Shown piece after piece: positions 9,063 through 15,385 of a stretch of DNA of 64,000 nucleotides. A program made the position numbers and the translations under genes. Position 1 is the stretch's first letter. Each line of letters starts with the position of its first letter. The notes under the pieces were generated by a model, which was given only the letters and a program-made list of their open reading frames with translations, did no database searches and was not told the DNA's origin. The stretch comes from Noviherbaspirillum sedimenti (lineage in GTDB: Bacteria; Pseudomonadota; Gammaproteobacteria; Burkholderiales; Burkholderiaceae_D): NCBI RefSeq assembly GCF_003590835.1, contig NZ_QYUQ01000002.1, forward strand, positions 3,286,001 to 3,350,000, written 5' to 3'.

Positions 9063-9289
9063 TTGCGATGCAACAATAAATTGCCAAAAAATATTTTGGC
9101 GTTTTGCAATTCAAATTTATAATCCGCTGGCTGCAATGCAGCAATGCAATGCAGAAATATTTGTTGGAAGAGCTTGCAGGCCGCCATTTGTTTGATTTAA
9201 GCAACAGAAGGAATGATTTGTTGCGATGCACAAAAAGTCCTTGACAAAAATAGAGGCGAGTCTAAAATAGCCAATGTTGCGTCGCACAA
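9063..9289 (+). promoter_or_regulatory. Cluster of PhaR/PhbF-type operator repeats upstream of the phasin gene
   Basis: Three near-identical copies of a TTGCGATGCA-type element lie in this intergenic region: TTGCGATGCAACAA at 9063-9076, TTGCGATGCACAA at 9221-9233 and TTGCGTCGCACAA at 9277-9289. A perfect CTGC-AAT-GCAG palindrome sits at 9131-9141, with a related overlapping copy to 9154. The first copy, read on the minus strand, fits TG-N-TGC-N3-GCAA, the form I recall for the Herbaspirillum PHB regulator PhbF. The palindrome fits the CTGC-N3-GCAG form recalled for PhaR. Two copies flank the phasin promoter, the position expected for repression. Confidence 0.7.
9241..9268 (+). promoter_or_regulatory. 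Sigma70-type promoter of the phasin gene
   Basis: A consensus -35 box TTGACA (9241-9246) and a -10 box TAAAAT (9263-9268) are separated by 16 bp. The phasin start codon is about 70 bp downstream behind an AGGAGA ribosome-binding site. Operator-like repeats at 9221-9233 and 9277-9289 flank the hexamers, so a bound repressor would occlude RNA polymerase. Confidence 0.7.
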
Positions 9290-9339
9290 TAAGCGCCGCC
9301 CTCAGACTAAAGTTATTCCTCTCAACTTAGGAGAAGCAA

Positions 9340-9903
9340 ATGTTTTCTATTCAAGACCAATTTTCTGCCGCCACCAAAGCCAATGTTGAAGCCCAACTGG
9401 CCCTGATTTCTGCACTGACTACCAAAGCCTTCGAAGGCGTCGAAAAGCTGATCGACCTGAACCTGACCGTCGCCAAGACTTCGCTGGAAGAGTCCAACGC
9501 CGCTGCCAAGCAATTGATGGCTGCCAAGGATCCACAAGAATTCTTCTCGCTGGCCGCTGCCCAGGCACAACCGACTGCTGAGAAGGCTGCTTCTTATGCA
9601 CGTCACGTTGCCAACATCGCTTCGTCCACCCAGGCTGAAATCACCAAGACCGCTGAAGCACAAATAGCTGAAACCAGCCGCAAGGTTGCTTCCCTGGTGG
9701 ACGACGTGGCAAAGAATGCCCCGGCCGGTTCGGAAAACATGATTGCCGCCGTCAAGTCGATGATCGGCAACGCCAACGCCGGCTACGAGCAATTCGCCAA
9801 GACCACCAAGCAAGCGGTCGAAGCCATCGAAACCAACCTCAGCACTGCCACTGCGCAATTTGCCCATGCAGCTGATAAAGCCACCGGCCGCGCCAAGAAG
9901 TAA
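9340..9903 (+). CDS. phaP: Phasin (polyhydroxyalkanoate granule-associated protein)
   Basis: This is a 187-aa amphipathic, Ala/Lys/Glu-rich, nearly all-helical protein of the PhaP family. It begins MFSIQDQFSAATKANVEAQL and carries the KAFEGVEKLIDLNLTVAKTS phasin core at about residues 27-50. It ends in a Lys-rich tail (TGRAKK). Phasins coat PHB granules and control their number and size. The gene is monocistronic: it has its own promoter and operator cluster upstream and a strong intrinsic terminator 22 bp downstream. Expression probably responds to PHB through a PhaR/PhbF repressor. Length and composition are normal for the family. Confidence 0.94.
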   Translation: MFSIQDQFSAATKANVEAQLALISALTTKAFEGVEKLIDLNLTVAKTSLEESNAAAKQLMAAKDPQEFFSLAAAQAQPTAEKAASYARHVANIASSTQAEITKTAEAQIAETSRKVASLVDDVAKNAPAGSENMIAAVKSMIGNANAGYEQFAKTTKQAVEAIETNLSTATAQFAHAADKATGRAKK

Positions 9904-9924
9904 TTTTCTTCGCCGCTGATGAAA

Positions 9925-9951
9925 ACGGGCCGCATTGCGGCCCGTTTTTTT
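9925..9951 (+). terminator. Intrinsic terminator after phasin
   Basis: A 9-bp perfect stem ACGGGCCGC/GCGGCCCGT with an ATT loop runs directly into a T tract, 22 bp after the phasin stop. It is a textbook rho-independent terminator. Confidence 0.92.
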
Positions 9952-10019
9952 ACGCATATTCGCTGTACACTGCTGGCTTTTCCTGCAGATGAACGTGCCG
10001 CTCCCGGAGAACATTCCTC

Positions 10020-10550
10020 ATGTACAAAGACCCCCTCAATACATCGGGCGCAACCGACGCCGCCGCTTCTGCCAGCCCTGCGCGCCAGGGGCCGGCTTTT
10101 GTGGTCAAGGGCTCGCGCATCCATGGCAGGGGCGTATTTGCGTCGCGCAGGATCGCCGCCGGTTCGCGCATCGTCGAATACAAGGGTGAACGCATCACGG
10201 CTGAGCAGGCCGTCGAGCGTCACGGTCGCGATCCGGAAAATCCGCACCACACCTTCTTTTTCAGTCTGGAGGATGGCCGCATGATCGATGGCGATGCTGG
10301 TGGCAACAATGCCCGTTGGATCAACCATGCGTGCGAACCGAATTGCGAAGCGCGCGAAGAAAACGGCCGGGTCTTCATCTATGCCTTGCGCGATATCGAG
10401 CCGCAAGAAGAGCTGGGATACGATTACGGCCTGGTGATCGACGAAAGACAGACGGCCGCCATCAAGCGCGACTACGCCTGCCATTGCGGTGCATCCACTT
10501 GCCGTAAGACAATGCTGGCGCCCAAACGCAAAAAATCTTCGCGCGCATAA
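10020..10550 (+). CDS. SET domain-containing protein
   Basis: This is a 176-aa cytoplasmic protein with a complete compact SET fold. The GRGVFASRRIAAGSRIVEY segment lies at about residues 36-55, the pseudoknot motif RWINHACEPNC at about 98-108, and ELGYDYG at about 137-143. A post-SET-like Cys cluster follows near residues 158-165 (CHCGASTC). The first ~25 residues are a low-complexity Ala/Ser tail and the end is Lys/Arg-rich. SET enzymes methylate protein lysines using S-adenosylmethionine; bacterial substrates are mostly unknown. Several possible starts exist near 10020; this one gives the shortest leader consistent with the domain. Confidence 0.88.
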   Translation: MYKDPLNTSGATDAAASASPARQGPAFVVKGSRIHGRGVFASRRIAAGSRIVEYKGERITAEQAVERHGRDPENPHHTFFFSLEDGRMIDGDAGGNNARWINHACEPNCEAREENGRVFIYALRDIEPQEELGYDYGLVIDERQTAAIKRDYACHCGASTCRKTMLAPKRKKSSRA

Positions 10551-10811
10551 GAAGCCTGTGCTGCGTCAAAGCTTACTCTGACAGACAGGCAAATTTTCCA
10601 TCAGTTTTTCTTGAATTAACTGCTGCGCGTCTGCAATGACGCGCGATCATTTCCTGCTGTAATTTTTATTCCGCGAACTACGTATTTTCCTACTCTACAT
10701 TCAGTCAATGTCCTATCCCCGAGCGTGACTTAGCCTGCTAGCATCCCTAATGTAGCCGGATGCAAGGCGACTGGTTTAAACCTGACATTGCACACTCTAT
10801 TGGAGACCAAC

Positions 10812-11081
10812 ATGAACTTCATTATCTGGATTGTAGTTGGGGGCATCATCGGCTGGCTGGCAAGTCTGGTCATGAAAACCGATGCGGAGCAAGGCATGAT
10901 TTTGAATATCGTGGTCGGTATTGTCGGTGCGTTGCTCGGAGGCTGGCTGCTGGCACCGCTGTTTGGCACAGGTACCATCAATCAGAATGATTTCAGTCTG
11001 GGATCCATGTTGGTGTCTTTCCTGGGTGCCATTGTTCTCCTCATGGTGGTCAATCTGGTGCGCCGCGGTCGCACACGGTAA
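10812..11081 (+). CDS. GlsB/YeaQ/YmgE family stress-response membrane protein
   Basis: This is an 89-aa integral membrane protein starting MNFIIWIVVGGIIGWLASLV, with three hydrophobic segments and the glycine-rich NIVVGIVGALLGGWL core typical of the transglycosylase-associated/GlsB family. ATG 10812 is preceded by GGAG at 10802-10805. Family members are induced by stress or stationary phase in several bacteria, but no biochemical activity is established. The gene stands alone, with about 260 bp of non-coding DNA upstream and a strong terminator 60 bp downstream. Confidence 0.88.
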   Translation: MNFIIWIVVGGIIGWLASLVMKTDAEQGMILNIVVGIVGALLGGWLLAPLFGTGTINQNDFSLGSMLVSFLGAIVLLMVVNLVRRGRTR

Positions 11082-11140
11082 ACAAGATTGCTTGCGTCGA
11101 AGGACATTCGCCCTGCGTGACGCATAATTAACCGTCAAGC

Positions 11141-11182
11141 AACTGCCGTTGGCACGCAAGTGCAACGGCAGTTTTATTTTTC
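11141..11182 (+). terminator. Intrinsic terminator
   Basis: An 11-bp stem AACTGCCGTTG/CAACGGCAGTT with an 11-nt loop is followed by TTATTTTT. It terminates the GlsB/YeaQ-type gene. Confidence 0.88.
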
Positions 11183-11384
11183 CTTTGCGGAAACACAGCC
11201 GGCGGCCAGTGCCTTGGCCTGACTGCCGGCGACGCATCGCGCAGCGGTGGACGTGACATTGAAATTGTTCAAACAGTCACAGTTGATCGTAAAAATTCAT
11301 TATTTTCGACAACTCAGCCGCCAGGCAACATTGATGTCAGTTGGAAATGCCATAATTGGGCTATTTCCTTCTCGACAGATACCC

Positions 11385-11687
11385 ATGATTCTTGAAATTG
11401 CCGATATTCGTATCCAGCCCGGCCTCCAGGCCGACTTCGATGCCGCCATCCAGCATGGCGTGACTGAAGTGATCGCCAAAGCCAAAGGTTTTAATGGCTT
11501 CAAGATCAACAAAGGCATGGAATCGCCCGAACGCTATGTCTTGATGATCTTTTGGGAAACGCTGGAAAACCACACGGTCGATTTCCGTCAATCGCCCGGC
11601 TTTACGGAATGGCGCGCCATTGTCGGGCCGTTTTTCGCTGCGCCGCCAGTCGTCGAGCATTTCACGCTGTTAAGCAAATCGGACTGA
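11385..11687 (+). CDS. Antibiotic biosynthesis monooxygenase (ABM) domain protein
   Basis: This is a 100-aa single-domain dimeric ferredoxin-like fold protein. It begins MILEIADIRIQPGLQADFD and has the conserved YVLMIFWETLENH strand and a late FRQSPGFTEWRAIVGPFF segment. ATG 11385 gives the usual ABM length; the frame is open upstream to 11247, but the added residues do not resemble the family. ABM proteins range from heme-degrading enzymes to quinol monooxygenases and many of unknown activity. The heme-binding Asn/Trp/His set is not obvious, so the function is left open. Confidence 0.78.
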   Translation: MILEIADIRIQPGLQADFDAAIQHGVTEVIAKAKGFNGFKINKGMESPERYVLMIFWETLENHTVDFRQSPGFTEWRAIVGPFFAAPPVVEHFTLLSKSD

Positions 11688-11790
11688 AAAACGGCCCGCT
11701 CCAGATCGCGCAAGTCGGATGTCGGTCGGTGCAACCTTTGCACAACGCCATAGTCAAAAACAAGTGTTAATTTTGACAAGGGGAATGCAA

Positions 11791-12042
11791 ATGCGTGTCG
11801 ATATTTATCGCCGTCCGGAATGGGGCGGTCAATTTTCCTACTTGGCGGTGCCGGAAGGCAGTGTGATCCCGGGTGAAGCCACCAATGTGGATTGGGAAGC
11901 GGCCGAACGCAGCGTCGACCTCGAAGATAGTGTGGAGCGCTTGCCGCAGTTTTCGATTGATGACCCGATTGAGCAAATTACTTCGAAGGGCTATGCCATT
12001 ACCAGCGTGAGAACCTTGGGCGATGGCGAATTGCCGATGTAA
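11791..12042 (+). CDS. DUF6139 family protein
   Basis: This is an 83-aa protein beginning MRVDIYRRPEWGGQFSYLAV and containing EATNVDWEAAERSVDLED. These are hallmark segments of a small conserved family of Burkholderiales (DUF6139) with no known function. ATG 11791 follows AAGGGG at 11778-11783. It is acidic and soluble with no membrane segment. A very stable hairpin begins 5 bp after the stop. Confidence 0.74.
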   Translation: MRVDIYRRPEWGGQFSYLAVPEGSVIPGEATNVDWEAAERSVDLEDSVERLPQFSIDDPIEQITSKGYAITSVRTLGDGELPM

Positions 12043-12046
12043 AGCG

Positions 12047-12079
12047 GCATGTGGTCGGCAAACAGCGCCGACCACATGC
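12047..12079 (+). terminator. Strong hairpin after the DUF6139 gene
   Basis: Perfect 13-bp arms GCATGTGGTCGGC/GCCGACCACATGC close a 7-nt loop. There is no immediate U tract; the nearest T run is about 12 nt further on. It therefore probably acts as a terminator or RNA 3'-end protector rather than a canonical intrinsic terminator. Confidence 0.6.
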
Positions 12080-12186
12080 GTGCCAGTGCTTACTTTTTCC
12101 CTGATCCGCTGTCCGACAATCCCACCCCATAGTTCAGCCTGACAAGCTCACGCCTGATTGGCTTCCTTTGCGCTTGTTTCTGACAC

Positions 12187-12214
12187 CTTGAATTTCGGTC
12201 AATTGTTGCCATTT
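12187..12214 (+). promoter_or_regulatory. Candidate heat-shock (sigma32-type) promoter upstream of the FtsH-like gene
   Basis: CTTGAA (12187-12192) is followed after 14 bp by TGCCATTT (12207-12214). These resemble the sigma32 -35 and -10 elements (CTTGAA, CCCCATNT), with two mismatches in the -10. The distance to the FtsH-like start codon is about 150 bp. A near-perfect palindrome GAAAAATAC-T-GTATTTTTC lies at 12241-12259, within the would-be leader. The rest of the 12080-12365 intergenic region shows nothing else recognisable. Confidence 0.4.
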
Positions 12215-12365
12215 GTTTGGATTTTTTGTGAAATTCAAGCGAAAAATACTGTATTTTTCAATTCTCCGATTGAACCGCAGCAAGTTAAAGTGGACTAATA
12301 AAAGATCCCTTTTTCGCTAGGCAAGTATTGCCTTGCTCCCCTCTTGCATTCAGGAGAATTCATAC

Positions 12366-14147
12366 ATGTCCAGCAGCATTTCCGGTATCAAGCGACGCCA
12401 GTTCTGGCGCAAGGTACTGATCGCCTTGGTCAGCCTTGGTCTCATCGGCGGCATTGCCGCCTACTTCACCTTCCAGCAGAGTCGCCAGCTTACGCAGACC
12501 TATAGCCAGTTTGCCGGCGACCTCGATGCCGGCAAGGTCGGCACGGTCAGCATCGCGCCCAACCGCGACAGCGGCAAGGCGCAGGTGACGCTCAAGGATG
12601 GCAAGCATTACACCGTGCAATTGCCGTCCATGGACGTGAACGCGGCCAACAATTTCACCGCCAAAGGCGCGAACGTGGAAATCGACCCGCGCGCCTTCAA
12701 CCTCGATACCATGCTGCCGATGCTGGTCATGCTGGCGGTGCTGGGCTTGTTCGGCCTGGTGGCATCGCGTCCCGAGCCGTTGGCGCTGCCGTTTCGCAAG
12801 AAGCAGCGCGAAACCCAGGTGCGCTTCGCCGACGTCGCCGGTGCCGAGGAAGCCAAAAAGAACCTGATGGAAATCGCCAGCTACCTGAAGTCGCCCGACG
12901 TGTATGAAGAAATCGGCGCCAGTTTTCCGCGCGGCGTGGTGCTGTATGGCGACCCCGGCACCGGCAAGACGCTGTTGGCCAAGGCTCTGGCCGGCGAATC
13001 CGGCGCCAACTTCATCGCCACCAACGGTTCCGAGTTCGGTTCGATGTTCGTCGGCGTCTCCACCCTGAAGATCAAGCGCCTGTTCGCCCGCGCGCGGGCC
13101 ATGGCGCCCTGCGTGCTGTTCATCGACGAGATCGACGCTGTCGGCGGCCGACGCATGTCGGAAGGCTCGGCGGCTGCGCGCGAAATGAGCAGTACCCTGA
13201 ACCAGTTGCTGGTGCAGATGGATGGCTTTGAAAACAACAATGGCGTCATCGTCGTGGCGGCGACCAACCGCCTCGATTCGCTCGACCCGGCCCTGCTGCG
13301 CTCAGGTCGCTTCGACCGCCGCATCCAGGTCGGCAAGCCGAACCTGAAGGAGCGTGAGCAGATTCTCAAGATTCACGGCCGCAAGGTGCGCGTCGAGGAA
13401 GAATTGAATTACAGCGAGATCGCCCGCCAGACCATCGGTTTTTCCGGCGCGGACCTGGCCAACGTGATGAACCAGGCGGCGATGATCGCGGTGCATAACG
13501 GTGAAGAGAAAGTGGTGCTGGAAAACGTCCTGCGTGCGCGCAACGTCATGCTGATGGGCGAAGAGCGCCGTTCGACCTTGTCGCTGATCGACCAGGACGG
13601 TCGCCGCCGCCTGGCGATCCACGAATGCGGCCATGCGATCCTGGCAATGATCGGCGGCACCGATCCGGTGACTGCGGTGTCGATCGTGCCGCGCGGCCAG
13701 TCGCTCGGCCAAACCTTCATGGCGCCCTCCAAGGACCAGTTGCTGATCGAGCGCACCGACCTGGTCAACCGCCTGCACGTATTGCTGGGTGGCCGCGTGG
13801 CGGAGGAATTGTTCATGGACTCGATGACCACCGGCGCCGATGATGACCTGTCGCGCGCTTCCGAAATCGCCCGCAACCTGGTGTGCCGCCATGGCATGTC
13901 CGACTTTGGCCTGTTGACCATTGACGAGGATTCCAGCCCGCAGCTGCGTTATGAAGCCGAGAAAAAGGCGATGCAGATCATGGCCCATGCCAAGCAGAAT
14001 ACCTCGTCCATTCTCACCACCCACCAGAACGTGATGGAAGCGATGGTCGTGCGCCTGCTGGAAAAGGAAGAGCTCGATAGCGACGACGTCCGGGAATTCA
14101 AAGCCATGATGGCCGACGATCCGGTGCCGCTGGTGGTGGCGGCGTAA
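12366..14147 (+). CDS. FtsH-like membrane AAA+ zinc metalloprotease (divergent paralogue)
   Basis: This is a 593-aa inner-membrane ATP-dependent protease. TM1 lies at about residues 14-35, a small periplasmic domain at 36-113 and TM2 at 114-133. The AAA domain has Walker A GDPGTGKT (195-202; the usual form is GPPGTGKT), pore motif MFVGV, Walker B LFIDEID and the second-region-of-homology arginines in LRSGRFDRRI. The M41 protease site is HECGH (419-423), with the third zinc ligand in the TTGADDDLSRA segment. An AGGAGA ribosome-binding site precedes ATG 12366. Divergence from housekeeping FtsH (the FGSMFVGVST stretch, the Cys in the zinc motif, no Gly-rich linker after TM2) suggests an accessory copy; the main ftsH would be elsewhere. 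Confidence 0.88.
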   Translation: MSSSISGIKRRQFWRKVLIALVSLGLIGGIAAYFTFQQSRQLTQTYSQFAGDLDAGKVGTVSIAPNRDSGKAQVTLKDGKHYTVQLPSMDVNAANNFTAKGANVEIDPRAFNLDTMLPMLVMLAVLGLFGLVASRPEPLALPFRKKQRETQVRFADVAGAEEAKKNLMEIASYLKSPDVYEEIGASFPRGVVLYGDPGTGKTLLAKALAGESGANFIATNGSEFGSMFVGVSTLKIKRLFARARAMAPCVLFIDEIDAVGGRRMSEGSAAAREMSSTLNQLLVQMDGFENNNGVIVVAATNRLDSLDPALLRSGRFDRRIQVGKPNLKEREQILKIHGRKVRVEEELNYSEIARQTIGFSGADLANVMNQAAMIAVHNGEEKVVLENVLRARNVMLMGEERRSTLSLIDQDGRRRLAIHECGHAILAMIGGTDPVTAVSIVPRGQSLGQTFMAPSKDQLLIERTDLVNRLHVLLGGRVAEELFMDSMTTGADDDLSRASEIARNLVCRHGMSDFGLLTIDEDSSPQLRYEAEKKAMQIMAHAKQNTSSILTTHQNVMEAMVVRLLEKEELDSDDVREFKAMMADDPVPLVVAA

Positions 14148-14183
14148 TCCTCCGCCTGGCGGCTTCGGCGTCAAACACAAACA

Positions 14184-14209
14184 AAAATGCCCGCAGTTGC
14201 GGGCATTTT
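14184..14209. terminator. Bidirectional intrinsic terminator
   Basis: The stem AAAATGCCCGC/GCGGGCATTTT with a 4-nt loop has A/T tracts on both sides. It can therefore terminate both the FtsH-like gene and the oppositely oriented Tim44-domain gene. Confidence 0.9.
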
Positions 14210-14261
14210 GCATGAATCCCAGAGTTGCCGGGACCGTCCAGGACGGCCCGGCTCAGCCATA

Positions 14262-15191
14262 TCAATTCACTTGCTGAATCCCTGCCAGCAGCCAGCCGCC
14301 TTGGCCATTGACCGGCTTGGACAGATTCCAGACTTCGGCGAACGGCTCTGTCGGTGCATTTTCGGATTCCTTGATCATGCCGTGGAATTTCACGCTGGCG
14401 ACATAATCGTTGCCGATGGTTTCGATGCCCAGCATTTCGGCATCCAGCGCCATGACATCGGTATGGTTGCTGGAGGCGCCGCGTTCCTGCAATTGCAGGC
14501 GCAGCTCTGCAAACATTTCCGGAGTCGTGAATTCGCGGATATCGTTGATATCGGCGCGATCCCACGCTGCCTGCAGGCGGATGAAGTTGGACTTGCCATG
14601 GCGCAGGAAACCGGCGCTGTCAAAATCGGCTGGCACATCGAAGCTTGCGCCAGTGGTGTCAGCGGCGCCGGAAGCCAACGCATTGCCCGTGAAAGCAGCC
14701 GGTTGCGCCGGTTCCAGGCGCGAACCGATGTTTGGCGTATTGAAGCCGGACGCGCCGGCGCCAGCGTTGGCAAAGGCCGGACGCATCGGTTCAGCATTGC
14801 CCGACTTGCGCTTGAACATGCGGTAGATGAAGAACGCCGCCGCCGCCAGCAGCGCCACCATCAGGATCGTGCTGATCATGCTGGCCATCGCGCCGCCGAG
14901 CCCCAGATGCGACAGCAAGGCGCCCAGACCCAGGCCCAGCAGGGCGCCGCCCAGCATGCCTTTCCATGCGCTGGCCGGCTTGGCCGCCGCAGCAGCACCG
15001 GCAGCGGCCGGGGCTGCTGGCTTGGCGACATTGCTTGCCTGGTTGCTTGAGGGCGGCAATGCCTGACGGTTGACGCTTTGCGATTGCTTGCCGAACGAGC
15101 TGCCGCCGCCCAGGCGTTTAGCCTCGACGTTCGACAGGCCAACAGTCAGCGTCAGGGCGCTAACCAGTATTGCCATTAATAATGTTTTCAT
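14262..15191 (-). CDS. Tim44-like domain protein, membrane-anchored
   Basis: This is a 309-aa protein with an N-terminal signal or anchor (MKTLLMAILVSALTLTVGLS), an RLGGGSSFGKQSQSVNRQA motif seen at the N-terminus of bacterial Tim44-domain proteins, and a Pro/Ala-rich linker. Two hydrophobic segments lie at about residues 80-122. The Tim44/MBA1-like domain fills roughly residues 175-309 (FLRHGKSNFIRLQAAWDRAD onward). Such proteins sit in the bacterial envelope; their function is not established, and a role in membrane-protein handling is only suggested by the mitochondrial homologue. The gene converges on the FtsH-like gene through a shared terminator. Confidence 0.85.
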   Translation of the reverse strand: MKTLLMAILVSALTLTVGLSNVEAKRLGGGSSFGKQSQSVNRQALPPSSNQASNVAKPAAPAAAGAAAAAKPASAWKGMLGGALLGLGLGALLSHLGLGGAMASMISTILMVALLAAAAFFIYRMFKRKSGNAEPMRPAFANAGAGASGFNTPNIGSRLEPAQPAAFTGNALASGAADTTGASFDVPADFDSAGFLRHGKSNFIRLQAAWDRADINDIREFTTPEMFAELRLQLQERGASSNHTDVMALDAEMLGIETIGNDYVASVKFHGMIKESENAPTEPFAEVWNLSKPVNGQGGWLLAGIQQVN

Positions 15192-15385
15192 GCATATCTC
15201 CAGATAAAAAAACTTGCGATGCGGAAAGCGGCCACATCCGCCGTGATTTGGTCATGGATCGCGCACTGACAAGGACGATCATACGACGTTCCATTTTATA
15301 TAATAATCCCGGAACTTCAATGTAAAAAGCGAAATTATTGGAATGTATACTTCTTAAAAACAGAAGGTTTGTGGCCAGAAAGGCC

